From positions 191,663,063 to 191,727,062 of the forward strand of contig NC_134397.1 of NCBI RefSeq assembly GCF_050003625.1: a stretch of DNA of 64,000 nt, read 5' to 3'. Below are positions 11,417 through 23,276 of this stretch, in pieces. The stretch is from Haematobia irritans. Its lineage: Eukaryota > Arthropoda > Insecta > Diptera > Muscidae. The notes under the pieces are model-generated. The model searched no databases and was not told where the DNA came from. It saw nothing but the letters and a program-made list of their open reading frames with translations. Every line of letters begins with the position of its first letter. Position 1 is the first letter of the stretch. A program made the position numbers and the translations under genes.

Positions 11417-12682
11417 GTATGTCCGCTTTAAAATCCCAAAAAACATTATTACTAAAAAAAATTTAATTAACCATTCCCAGAACATCCTTTATCCTAAGAA
11501 AAAATGTATATTCCATATCTACCTTTTCCCTAACTCAGTTGCATCTCATAAAATCTCCTAGAGTATACACTGTGTAATGTCCTTTTTTGAAAATGAGGTA
11601 CGATCAAATCCATTTGGTATTCTAATCAATTGTGGGTGAAAAGTTCAAAATTTTGACAAAAAATACAACAATTATTAATAAATTTTACTGATTTAAATCA
11701 ATATTTTTGATTATTTGGCGTCTAATTTGGGTCGAGATGAGTCGACATAGTCGGCTAAAATCGGCAGCGTCATTCTCTTTTCCTTATTTATTGAATGATG
11801 GGAACCACGCCATAAACACCAACAACATTGAAGTAGAAAGCGTAATTAATTAAGAAATCAATTGGTACAACTAGCTCTTTAATACAATTAAAAAATAAAG
11901 TCAGTTAAAAATATAATAGACTATTTTTGAATTAAAGTTATTAATTAAAACATTAATTATCTAAAATAATTTTTAATTAAGAAATATATTTTCAATTAGG
12001 TTAGGTTAATTTGCTAAGAGGATTCAGGTTGCCTGTCTCGTGTCAAAGGTGTGCTCTCAATTCTAGGTGCTGTCGTCCTACTCTTGTTAAGTAGTTCTCT
12101 AGAATTTGTTTGACTGCACCCTCAAAAAAAAAAATCGCTTATGTAACATATACCCCAAACACATTTTGCTGCACGCATATATATTTTCAGGATTGGTCCA
12201 AACATAATATTATTGGTATTGTTGAAACATATTATGTTTCACCTTAGGCATACACGGATAGAAAAAAATTTTAATGAAATTTTCTTTTTGTATATATTTT
12301 TAAGGCGCCAATTGGTTACTTCCATGTTTTTACTTACAGCATACTCTCTAGGTCTCTCTTTCTAAACACATATATATGTTTATAGGCTATTTCTAAGTTA
12401 ATATATGTTTGCATCCAAGCATATTATATTTTCAAATATTTTGTGTCCCAAACATAATATGTTGTAATTTATTAACATATATGTCCTATACATAATATGC
12501 TACTTTGTGAACATTGTATGCTTGCACTAAAAAATTTGAGTTCCAAACATATACTTTTTACACCCAAACATATGAATAACAGTATTTTTCGTCTGTGTGG
12601 TCACCCCATAGTATTCCGACCGTTTCATAGGTCCACATCGCTTTATGTATATCTTTTTGTATATCTTTAAAAAAAAACAAAA
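11417..12682. other. Intronic sequence with SINE-like relic and AAACATA-rich stretch
   Basis: No further exon was found. At about 11996-12012 'attaggttaggttaat' is a (CCTAA)-type tail, reverse strand, of a diverged SINE extending to about 12115. From 12120 to 12605 the motif 'CCAAACATA(ATATG)' recurs in both orientations; see the separate entry. A run of TTAATTAA-type words at 11845-11990 resembles the AATTAA-rich MITE at 49023-49316. Confidence 0.45.
12120..12605. repeat. AAACATAATATG motif cluster, probable MITE
   Basis: Within about 480 bp the word AAACATA or its complement occurs many times, including 'CCAAACATAATATTATTGG' near 12200, palindromic 'GAAACATATTATGTTTC' near 12226, 'CCCAAACATAATATG' near 12446 and 'CCCAAACATATG' near 12563. 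The stretch begins after 'ACCCTCAAAAAAAAAAATCG', a phrase also seen inverted at about 43987-44012 ('CGATTTTTTTGAGGGTG'), which suggests a transposon end. No ORF is present. Confidence 0.5.
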
Positions 12683-14028
12683 ACAAGTAAGGAAAGTCTA
12701 AAGTCGGGCGGGGCACCACTTTGTAGATCTAAATTTTCGATACCATATCACATCCGTCAAATGTGTTGGGTGCTATATATTAAGGTTTGTCCCAAATACA
12801 TACATTTAAATATCACTCGATTTGGACAGAATTTGATAGACTTTTACAAAATCTATAGACTCAAAATTTAAGTTGGCTAATGCACTAGGGTGGAACACAA
12901 TATGGGAAAGATTTAAATATGAAGCAATTTTAAGAAAACTTCACAAACTTTTATTTATGATTTATCGCTCGATATATATGTATTAGAAGTTTAGGAAAAT
13001 TAGAGTCATTTTTACAACTTTTCGACTACGCAGAGGCGATTTTAAAAGGGAAATGTTCGCATTTTGACTATTTTTTGTCGAAATCAGAAAAACATATATA
13101 TAGGAGCTATACCTAAATCTGAACCGATTACAACAAAATTTGGCACGCATAGCAACAATGCTTATTATACTCCCTGTGCAAATTTTCAACCAAATCGCAG
13201 TAAAAAAATTGGCCTCTGTGGTCATATGAGTGTAAATTGGGCGAATGCTATATATGGGAGCTATATCTAAATCTGAACCGTTTTCACTCAAATTTGGCAC
13301 ACTTGACTACACTACTAGTTGTACTCCTAGTGAAAAATTTCAATCAAATTGGGCCAAACCTCTGGTTTCTAGGACCATATTAGTCCATATCGGGCGAAAG
13401 ATATATATGGGAGCTATATCTAAATCTAAACCGATTTCAATAAAATTTAGCACACTTGACTACACTACTAATTGTACTTCATGTGCAAAATTTCAATCAA
13501 ATTAGGCCTAAACTCTGGATTCTGGGGCCATATAAGTCCATGTCGGGCAAAATATATATATGGGAGCTATATCTAAATCTGAACCGATTTCAATCAAATT
13601 TTGCATACTCGACTACTACCAATTGTACTCCTCGTGCAAAATTTCAAGCAAATCGGGATAAAACTCTGGCTTCTGGATCCATATAAGTGCATATCGGGCG
13701 AAAGATATATATGGGAGTTATATCTAAATCTGAATCGATTTCTTCCAAAATCAATAGGGTTCTATTCTGATCCAAAACAGGAACATGTGCCAAATTTGAA
13801 GGCGATAGGACTTAAATTGCGACCTAGACTTTGATCACAAAAATGTGTTCACAGACAGACGGACGGACAGACGGACGGACAGACGGACGTGGTTATATCG
13901 ACTCAGGGATCCACCCTGAGCATTATTGCCAAAGACACCATGTGTCTATCTCGTCTCCTTCTGGGTGTTACAAACATATGCACTAACTTATAATACCCTG
14001 TTCCACAGTGTAGCGCAGGGTATAAAAA
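12683..14028 (+). mobile_element. H2 element, copy 2
   Basis: It opens with 'aagtaaggaaagtctaaag' and 'tcgggcggggcaccac' (a small deletion relative to other copies). The centre has four units of about 153 bp; the 'tatgggag' cores at about 13256, 13409, 13562 and 13713 are 151-153 apart. A long pure GACGGACAGACGGAC run at about 13856-13890 is the (GTCY)n tract. It ends with the hairpin 'CCCTGTTCCACAGTGTAGCG' and 'cagggtataaaaat'. The segment 12760-13080 is present inverted in the copy at 38945-40262, so it belongs to the element. Confidence 0.75.
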
Positions 14029-15795
14029 TAGTATATACAGCAGTAAGTTCGTCCGGGCCTAATCTTAAATACCCACCACCATGAATTTAACATAATAGTA
14101 TCCCTTGAAAACTCTTCGTCGTAGCGGGCTAACATACTTAGTAATATATAGAATTTCAGGGTAATATATAGAATTTCATATGAAGAGAAGATCAGATTCC
14201 GGAGTTATAACTACCATTTTTGTTTGAGTTTTAGACGAATTATAAACATCTCGTGTAAGTGTGCAAGAAAATTATGAAATAACGCCTTGATTTCAAATCT
14301 AAAATCTGTAGATTTTTACCCCCACTATTAAAATTATTAGAAGAAATAAAATCTGGAAATTTTACTTTCAGTTTCAAGCAATTTTCAAAATCTGTATGCC
14401 TTCTATGCCCTCAAGAAGTGATATGGGTCTATATGGAGGATTTACCAAAAACTATGGTTTATATGAACCCAAGGAGTTAAATCGGGAGATCAGTCTATAT
14501 GGGTGCTATGTCAGAGACATGCACCGATACACCAATTTCAGCACACCTAATTGTGGTTTTGAAAAACCTACAAAATCCCGACCCCAAATCGCAGGGCATG
14601 TTTATAAGAGGGATGTATCAAAACCTGTACCGATATATTCGAAACACCTATTTATGGCCTTAATATTTCAAGCAAACTGGATAAAAACTACGGATTCTAG
14701 AAGCCGAAGATGTAAACTCGGGAGATCGGTCTTTATGGGAGCTACACTAAACCAATGACCGATACACACCATTATATGAAAACCTATTTATGGTCCTAAA
14801 AAACCTTTAAATTTCAAATTTCTGGCAAATCGGATTAAAACTGCGGATTCTAGAAGCTCAAGAAGTAAAATCTGGAGATGGGTCTATATGGGGGCTATAC
14901 CAAAACATGGTCCGATACATCCCATTTTGGGCACACCTATTTGTGTTCCTAAAATACCTCTAGATTTCAAATTTCAGGTAAAGCAGATAGACGTCCATGA
15001 AGTAAAATCAGGAGATCGGTCTATATGGGGGCTATACCAAAACTTGGACCGATAGGCACCATTTTCGGCACACCTGTTTGTGGTATTAAAATGCCGCTAA
15101 ATTTCAAATTTCTGGCAAAGACCCCAAAACGGGGGTCGGTTTATTTGGGGCTATATCAAAACCTGGACCGATATGGCCCATCTTCGAACTTGACCTGCCT
15201 GCAAACAAAAAACGAATATGTGTCAAATTGGAGGACGATAGCGTCATTACTGAAAGCTGTAGCGTGATTACAACAGACAAACAGACGGACAAACGGACAT
15301 GGTTAGGTTAGGTGGCAGCCCGTTGTATCAGGCACACTTAGTCTAAGTGTCCATTGTGATACCACATTGGTGAACTTTTCTCTTATCACTGAGTGCTGCC
15401 CGATTCCATGTTAAGCTCAATGACAAGGGACCTCCTTTTTATAGCCGAGTCCGAACGGCGTTCCACATTGCAGTGAAACCACTTAGAGAAACTTTGAAAC
15501 CCTCAGAAATGTCACCATCATTACTGAGGTGGGATAATCCACCGCTGAAAAACTTTTTGGTGTTCGGTCGAAGCAGGAATCGAACCCACGACCTTTTGTA
15601 TGCAAGGCGGGCATGCTAACCATTGCACCACGGTGGCACGGTCATGGTTATATCGTCTTAGAATTTCTCCCGGATCAAGAATATATATTTTTTATAGTCG
15701 GAAATCAATATTTCGATGCGTTACAAATGTCATGACATGGAATGACAAACTTATTGTACCCCCATCACCATTCTATGGTGGTGGGAAAAATACAA
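14029..15795 (+). mobile_element. H3 element (DINE-1/HINE-like), copy 1
   Basis: The start 'tagtatatacagcagtaag' is followed by the 5' subterminal repeat 'TACCCACCACCAT'. Diverged 153-type units with 'ggtctatatgggggctatac' cores run through about 14415-15170. An ACAGACGGACAAACGGAC tract follows. The 3' hairpin 'CCCCATCACCATTCTATGG' with 'tggtggg' lies near 15763-15787. A SINE with a 10-bp duplication sits in the GACGGAC tract (15303-15637). Confidence 0.72.
15303..15637 (-). mobile_element. tRNA-derived SINE, complete copy 2
   Basis: Same family and orientation as the SINE at 6734-7082: the (CCTAA)-type tail is at the low-coordinate end, the tRNA-like head with B box 'GGGTTCGATTCC' near 15580 and the A-box region near 15610-15630. 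The flanking duplication is ACGGaCATGG (15293-15302) and ACGGtCATGG (15638-15647), nine of ten bases matching. Confidence 0.85.
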
Positions 15796-18236
15796 TTGAT
15801 AATTATATTTATTCGTTCATTAAAATTTGACTCAAATAAAAAAATATTCTAACTATAATGCGGTATCACAATGGACTGAACAGTCTAAGTGAGCCTGAAA
15901 ATAAATCGGGCTGTCACTTTAAAATAACCTATCCTAACTCTAATTATAAGCAGAAAACTCATAAAAAATACTAAACTAACTTCAATTGAACAGTTATTTG
16001 AGGTTTACAGGCAAAACCAATTAATTTTTTAATTCAGTTAATTATAATATTAATTTAAAAAGTTACAAAATTTACTTAAAGTGATGAAAAATCAATAAAC
16101 TTAATTTTTTATTTTTAATTAATTCTATGACTCTGATGCTATAATTTTCGTTATTAAAACAATTTCAATTAAAAAATTAATTGTGTCAATTAAATTTGTT
16201 ATTGAATCTTATTTTTGTTTCTAAGCAGATATCAACTTTTAATGTAACTATTACTCGTACATCATGTTATTATTTCGTTGTGATGTCATAGTTACAATAA
16301 AAGTTATCATTTAATTTAAAAATCTTCATGATATATATAATACTGTATTCACCAGATTGTTATAATTTAAACAAAACAGAAAATTAAATATCTTACCTAA
16401 TATATAGATTCGAATTCTGATATCATAAATGGATTTGATCAACTATACATTTTCAAGTACACAGTGAAATTATTATAAGATTTTTTTTTTGGTATTTGTT
16501 CTAAGACTACTTAACAGACCCAGTTGGATTTTATGCGATTATATTTATGAAGTTTAATTATATATGGGGATATTGATAATCGATGATCACCATTGATTGA
16601 AAAAACAGAGAGTCTTACGATAAAAAATAATTATTTATAAAAATCATTTGATTTCATTTATGACATTTAACATGCTTATTAAATGTTTAGGTAAATGTTT
16701 TATTAAAGCTAGAAAAAAAAAAACATCATGTTCAAATTTAGTTAGTTTGTTATATAGACAATATTGTAGAGGAAATTATAGGAGCTAGGATATATTGCGT
16801 TTTTTTTTTATTCAATTATGTGTGTGTGCGGGTGTGTGTTTTTTTGAAACAGCTACAGAGAACATCAATAAATTGCAGTTCAACATAATATCAACTGTTT
16901 GTTACACCCAAATGTTGTTACTTATTTTATTTTTCTTCCATAAAAATATTCAATATTACACAGTTTCTATCTCAAACTAAAAAAAAAATATCCAACTTCA
17001 ATTGAGTTTATAAAAGTTTTTCAAATTTCAAATTTTATTCAATGTTGTTCCATACGTTCTTTTTACGTTGTGTTTATACTATGTTACCGTTTACGTTTCT
17101 CTTGCTATACTATTTTAACGTTTTTTTCTTCGTTTTTCATGGATTTTTTTTTTCTTAAAAATCAATTATGATCTCTTTTTGCGGTAGTTTGCTATGTCGT
17201 TTTTTGGTTTTTAATTCAAAATTTTTTACTAAAATCTTTCTAAACGAACATGATCAAAAATTTTGCTTAGTTTTGAGTTTCTTTGTCTTCAATCAATCAC
17301 AACAAAAAATATTTTTCCAATCTAAACGGCCATTTAAATTTATGTTTGTTTTATTTTTATCCGAAAAATTTGTATTTCAGAATATTGTTTTTCTGCAAAG
17401 CAAATTTTAAAATTTTTTCTAATCAAAAAAAAATGTTATATATACAAACGTTTTTTTCCACAGCACGCTAATTCAAACGTTTAATTTCTTTTTTCTTCTT
17501 ATTCCAAAAAAGCACTTAAAAATTTTTGTTAAATACCATTTTACAGAAAAACTAATAAAAAAAACAGCAACAAAACATGTAAGAAACACTAAATCAACAA
17601 AAATTTTCTAAAAACAGATGTAAAATATAAAAAGAGCAAAAAATAAACAAAAACACTTTAAAAATCCTGATGATTATCATGATTTAAACATTTTAAATTC
17701 TTGAAAATCGTGACAGATATCATTTCATTATGCCATCAAATTATAAATAAATGGTAAATTACTTCGAGCAGCTCATTTCATTGTAATTCTGTTATTGCAG
17801 CATTTATTTCTCTTCGCGATTTACATTTTTCCATTGTGAAAACCATTTTCATTCCCAAAAAAAAAAAAAAAACACAAATCCCAACGAAATGAAGCAAATG
17901 CAAATGTATTTTGAATTAATATCATCAAATCAATCATAGATCCATTGCTAGATAAAAATAAACAAACCCATCCAATTATCCAAAAAAATCCAAACAGCCA
18001 TTAACTATCCAATAATTGTTGAGAACAATGTCGGAAAGGAACTCACTCACTGGATCTAAATTATTATTAGAATAGTGTATAGTTACAAGGGGACAACTAT
18101 GCGGTTGTTTTTTGAAAAAAAAAATGTTTTCGATTACGCGAAAGTACATTTTTGTTTCATTGTAATTGCATTAAAAATCCTTTAGTGGGTTAGAATCAAA
18201 AAAATAAAAATCTGCGAAAATGAGTTTTCAACACAA
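15796..18236. other. Long AT-rich intronic stretch
   Basis: No exon is recognised. At 15861-15939 there is a plus-oriented 3' fragment of the SINE family ('cggtatcacaatggactgaa' to 'ataacctatcctaac'). At about 15960-16230 AATTAA/TTAATT words resemble the MITE at 49023-49316. The rest is homopolymer-rich. Short open frames near 16795, 17168 and 17283 are phenylalanine- and lysine-rich products of A/T composition. Confidence 0.45.
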
Positions 18237-18794
18237 TAGTGTTGAATATTTGATTACAAGTACTCGTTACTGACTAATTTTTTGAGTACTCGTTACTAGT
18301 AAATGTGTACACAATATCTCCAATGCCAATTTTGTCTTCTGACGGCAAGCAATTTGGCGGTTTGGAAGTAAAATTCTTGGCTTATTGGAAAATATTAATT
18401 CAAGTTTTGGAAAATCGTTTTATCAGTTAAAATGACAAGAATAGTGAATACAAAGTTGGCTATAAAAATTTGAATGATTAGTGGAAATCTTTTTCTAACA
18501 AGAGTTAAAATGACACGAATAGTGAATACAAAGTTGGCTATAAAAATTTGAATGATTGGTGGAAATCTTTTTCTAACGAGACCCATATATCTACAACAGC
18601 ACATTTTATAACACTAGAATAAAATTGGAGTATGTAATCCGCTTTTCTATACTGTTTTTAAAATTTAAAAAGAAGAAAATATTACTAAAAATTACCCACA
18701 ATGTCTTTTTTAATTTTTTTTATAAAAGTAACGAGTTGTAACGAGTACTCAATTCAAAAGTAACGAGTAGTCAAAATCAAAATTTACAACACTA
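18237..18794. mobile_element. Candidate hAT-like element with ACTCGTTAC subterminal repeats
   Basis: Imperfect inverted ends about 60 bp long: left 'agtgttgaatatttgatt' then 'ACTCGTTACT' and 'GAGTACTCGTTAC'. The reverse complement of the right end reads 'agtgttgtaaattttgatt' then 'ACTCGTTACT' and 'GAGTACTCGTTAC' in the same order. No 8-bp duplication was found: the right flank enters H1 sequence directly ('CTCCGCTAGCC') while the left flank does not, so the left side is probably rearranged. An internal 78-bp tandem duplication lies at 18426-18581. No intact transposase. Confidence 0.55.
18426..18581 (+). repeat. 78-bp tandem duplication
   Basis: Two adjacent near-identical copies start at 'gttaaaatgaca(a/c)gaatag' (18426 and 18504). 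They differ at only a few positions, including a/c in 'gacAagaa/gacCgaa'-type sites and 'gattAgtgg/gattGgtgg'. The duplication lies inside the candidate hAT-like element. Confidence 0.8.
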
Positions 18795-19088
18795 CTCCGC
18801 TAGCCCAATATGGGGGTCTGTTTATTTGGGGGCTACACGTAATATTGGTGCGATATGACCCTACATCAATTACAACTATTTGCGCCAAGTTTCAAGTCGA
18901 TAGCTTGTTTTGCTCGGAAGTTACCTTGATTTTAACAGACGGATGGACTAGTATAGATCGACTCAGTATTTCACCACGACCCAGAATATTTATACTGTAT
19001 GGGGTGTTAGAGCAATATTTCGATGTGTTACAAACGGAATGACAAAATTAATATACCCACCATCCTATGGTGGAGGGGTATATTCGTG
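18795..19088 (+). mobile_element. H1 element, 3' fragment
   Basis: It starts inside a 153-bp unit ('ctccgctagcccaatatgg') and runs through the H1 3' region: 'caagtttcaagtcgatagct', a short ACGGATGGAC tract, 'gactcagtatttcaccacga', and the terminal 'tatacccaccatcctatggtggaggggtata'-type hairpin. The 5' part is missing up to the adjoining hAT-like element. Confidence 0.8.
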
Positions 19089-19180
19089 ATTGAGGGTATT
19101 TTACTAATTGTTGCTAAATGTAACATTAAATACAAGTCCTAGTTTTATTTCCATTTTGCCAGTGAACTATTTAAAATAAA
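19089..19180. other. Short spacer between H1 and H3 elements
   Basis: AT-rich sequence with no feature seen. Confidence 0.4.
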
Positions 19181-21675
19181 TAACTATATACAGCACTAAG
19201 TTCGGCCGGGCCGAATCTTAAATACCCACCACCATGAACCAAATATTAGGGTTTCCTTTGAAATTTCAGGAGGGCTTGAGGACTTGAGGACACTTCCCGA
19301 AGATAAATTTAAAGATTTCACCTATGAGGACTATATCAGATTCTGGATTAATAAGAACCATTTTTGTTTGAGTTTTAGAGGAATCATTAACATCTCTTGT
19401 AAGTGTGCAAGAAAATTATAAAATAACGTCTTGATTTGAAATCTTAAACTTGTAGATTTTCACCCGAGAAGTAAAATCTGGAAGTTTTACATTGAGTAAA
19501 ATCGGGAGATTGGTCTATATGGGGAATATACCAAAACATGGACCGATACTCACCATTTTCGACACACTTCTTTAAGGTCCAAAAATACCTCCAGATTTCC
19601 AATTTCAGGCAAATTGGATAAAAACTTTGGATTCTAGAAGCCCAAGAATAAAATCGGGAAATCGGTCTTTATGGGGGCTATACCAAAACATGGACCGATA
19701 TTTACCATTTTCGTTACGCCTATTTATGGTCCTAAAATACCTCTAGATTTTCAATTTCAGGCAAATTGGATAAAAGCTACAGTTTCTATAAGCCCAATAC
19801 CCCAAATCGGGAGATCGGTCTATATTGGGGCTATACCAAAATATGGACCGATACTCACCATTTTTGGCACACTTTTTTGTGGTCCTAAAATACCTCTAGA
19901 TTTCCAATTTCAGGTAAATTGAATAAAAACTGCGGATTCTAGAAGCCCAAGAAGTAAAATCGGGAAATCGGTCTATATGGGGGCTATACCAAAATATGGA
20001 CCGATACTCACCATTTTCGGCACACCTCTTTATGGTCCTAAAATACCTCTAGATTTCCAACTTCAGACAAATTGGATAAAAACTACGGTTTCTATAAGCC
20101 CGAGACCCCAAATCGGGAGGTCGTTTTATATGGGGACCATACCAAAACATGGACCGATACTCACAATTTTTGGCACACGTATTTGTGATCCTACAATACC
20201 TCTAGATTCCCAATTTCAGGTATATTGAATAAAAACTTCAGTTTCATAAGCTCAAGAAGTAAAATCGGAAGATCGGTCTATATTGGGGCTATACCAAAAT
20301 ATGGACCGATACTCACCATTTTTGGCACACTTCTTTGTGGTCTTACAATACCTCTAGATTTCCAATTTCAGGTATATTGAATAAAAACTGCGGTTTCTAT
20401 AAGCCCAACAAGTAAAATCGGGAGATCGGTCTATATGGGGGCTATACCAAAATATGAACCGATACTCACCATTTTTGGCACACCTCTTTATGGTCCTAAA
20501 ATACCTCTAGATTTCCAATTTCAGGTAAATTGAATAAAAAGTGCGGATTCTAGAAGCACAAGAAATAAAATCGGGAAATCGGTCTATATGGGGGCTATAC
20601 CAAAATATGGACCGATACTCACCATTTTTGGCACACCTCTTTATGGTCCTAAAATACCTCTAGATTTTCAATTTCAGACAAATTGGATAAAAACTACGGT
20701 TTCTATAAGCCCAAGACCCCACATCGGGAGGTCGTTTTATATGGGGACCATAGCAAAATATGGACCGATACTCACAATTTTTGGCACACGTATTTGTGGT
20801 CCTACAATAGCTCTAGATTTCTAATTTCAGGTATATTGAATAAAAACTGCGGTTTCTATAAGCTCAAGAAAAAAAATCGGGAGATCGGTCTATATTGGGG
20901 CTATACCAAAATATGGACCGATACTCACAATTTTTGGCACACGTATTTGTGATCCTACAATACCTCTAGATTCCCAATTTCAGGTAAATTGAATAAAAAC
21001 TGCGGTTTCTATAAGCCCAACAAGTAAAATCGGGAGATCGGTCTATATGGGGGCTATACCAAAATATGTACCGATACTCACCATTTTTGGCACACTTCTT
21101 TGTGGTCCTAAAATACCTCTAGATTTCCAATTTCAGGTAAATTGAATAAAAACTGCGGATTCTAGAAGCCCAAGAAGTAAAATCGGGAAATCGGTCTATA
21201 TGGGGGCTATACCAAAATATGGACCGATGCTCACCATTTTTGGCACACCTCTTTATGGTCCTAAAATACCTCTAGATTTTCAATTTCAGACAAATTGGAT
21301 AAAAACTACGGTTTCTATAAGCCCAAGACCCCACATCGGGAGGTCGTTTTATATGGGGACCATACCAAAACATGGACCATGGTTTATATGGGGACTATAT
21401 CAAAACCTGGACCGATATAGCCCATCTTCGAACTTGACCAGCCTGCAGACAAAAGACGAGTTTGTGCAAAATTTCATCACGATTGCTTCATTATTGAAGA
21501 CTGTAGCGTGATTACAACAGACAGACGGACATCGTTATATCGTCTTAGAATTTCTCCCTGATCAGGAATATATATAATTTATATAGTCGGAAATCGATTT
21601 TTCGATGTATTACAAACGGAATGACAAACTTATTATACCCTCGTCACCATTCTATGGTATTGGGTATAAAAATAG
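19181..21675 (+). mobile_element. H3 element, copy 2, long form with about 12 units
   Basis: The start is 'ctatatacagcactaagttc', then 'CGGCCGGGCCGAATC' and 'TACCCACCACCATGAA'. The centre is a regular tandem array: 'ggtctatatgggggctatac' or its 'cgttttatatggggaccata' variant recurs near 19808, 19970, 20123, 20275, 20430, 20582, 20735, 20887, 21040, 21193 and 21345, about 153 apart. Two unit variants alternate, so there is a partial 2-unit higher-order pattern. The 3' part has CAGACAGACGGACA near 21518 and a decayed hairpin 'caccattctatggtattggg'. Open frames of 78-103 codons reflect the 51-codon unit and end at recurrent tgg-to-tga changes. Confidence 0.78.
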
Positions 21676-23129
21676 ACGTTTTGATTTGGATATTGACTAA
21701 CTTGTATATTACAAACAAAATTCTATAATTCAAATAACTTTCTGTATTACAAAGTTAATTTTTTTTGAGTGAGTTCCCTTACAGTGAAATTGTTTTCAAC
21801 AGAACAAATCATCTTTAAACAGAGTAATGTACAATAACATCGTTCAATATGAGGTATATTTTCTCCACACCCCCAAATTTGGCAATTAAAAATAATAAAA
21901 TACACAATTTCTCTTACAATCAATCAAATTTTTATAATCACCTAAATTAAATTATTTATTCTATGTTGGCTTTTTTAGGTTCATCAAAAAAGTTTTCAGT
22001 TATTTTTTTATTGTTCAGTTAAATTTTTAATTAAGTTGCTGTAGACCTATTAAAGCTAAAAGGAAACCAGTTTTTATTTCTTTTCTTCATTTGTGTTTCA
22101 ACAAAAAAATGTAGAAATGTATTTAGTGATAATTCAAAAGAATTGAATACAAACAATAAAAAACAAATAAATAAATTCTGCACTATGTATATCTTTAAGT
22201 GAAGAAAAAAAAAACAATCGATTTATCTAAATAATAAATAATATATTTTTACTTCGATAATAAACTTAGTTGAAAACAACATAAAAAGTGTAAGAAAATT
22301 GATGTAACATATTAACAAAATACCAAAAAATATATATAACGTCTAGCTAAAGTACAATTGAAGTCCTTATTCTCGAATGTATTAATGTAATCTACCCAGT
22401 AGTTGAAAAAAAAAAAAAACAAAATACATCCAGCTGTTTATTTATTTGTCTCCCCCATTGTGAAAGAAAGAACTCTGTAAGTTACCAGCTGATATATTCC
22501 CTCAGATCCTGCAGTTCGTATTTTTGGTAGTTAGATTAGTTTGAGATTTAAATAAGAGCAATTCAAGTAAACTATAATGAACAGATACAGTCCTCTACAA
22601 AAACTGTTCTCAATTTATTTTTGTTGGTCCTTATTTAAAATTTGTTATGGTTAATTCCCATTTGAGTTGTCTAGTATTTAAGTATTGTATTTATTTATCT
22701 TTTGGGGCTTGTTTATTTTTAAGAAATTTTGTCTAAATCAATTGGTCGATGAGTTATGGGAATATATCGTTGTGAATATAAAACGAATGGTATTGATGTT
22801 GATTTTATTTCAGAGTACAGGTGTGTATGTAGATGTGTTAATTATTGTAAGTGTAACAATTCAATTATTATAATAAGATTTCTTTATCTAGAATTTTTCT
22901 ATTCAAAATGTAACGAAATCGTTATATGTGCTTTGGGAAACATATTTAAAAATTATAAAAAAAGGAAAATGGGAATTGAAAATAGAGATTATTAAATACG
23001 ATTTTTGTTTCACAAAATATAATTGAATTTCTGGGTAAGAAATAATAATGGAAACTTAGGCTAAATTAAATCATCGATTTGAATGCAGTTGGCTGGGATC
23101 ATTTTGAGCGTGCTTCCTCTCACTTCATT
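21676..23129. other. AT-rich intronic stretch
   Basis: No exon, RNA gene or repeat family from this window is recognised. Open frames of 62-79 codons near 22685-22995 have no domain and no splice context. Confidence 0.4.
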
Positions 23130-23276
23130 CGTTTTGTTTTGTTATTGTTGGTTTATTTTTCAATCATTTTGTAGTCTTTGATTTCAGCTTGTAGTTTAGT
23201 CAATGCATGGTTTTACGCCGAATTCAGAAACAACAAAATGATTGAAGAATAAAACAACAATAACAAAAAAAAAACG
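23130..23276. repeat. Small foldback next to array 2
   Basis: Arms of about 43 bp, 'cgttttgttttgttattgtt..' (from 23130) and '..aacaataacaaaaaaaaaacg' (to 23276), are inverted copies with a few mismatches. They enclose about 60 bp that includes 'gtttagtcaatgcatggt', the inverted counterpart of a segment in the insert at 1462-1667. It abuts the first satellite unit of array 2. Confidence 0.65.

Noticed and set aside
11417..11466. Continuation of the first exon to the stop at 11466
   Set aside because: After the donor AAA|GTATGT the sequence turns lysine- and leucine-rich and AT-rich, and the phase at 11416 fits the next exon at 37549.
19671..21511. Open frames of 78-103 codons across the H3 repeat units as a gene
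   Set aside because: They mirror the 153-bp tandem unit, stop at recurrent nonsense changes and shift frame between blocks; kept only as a hypothesis about unit length.
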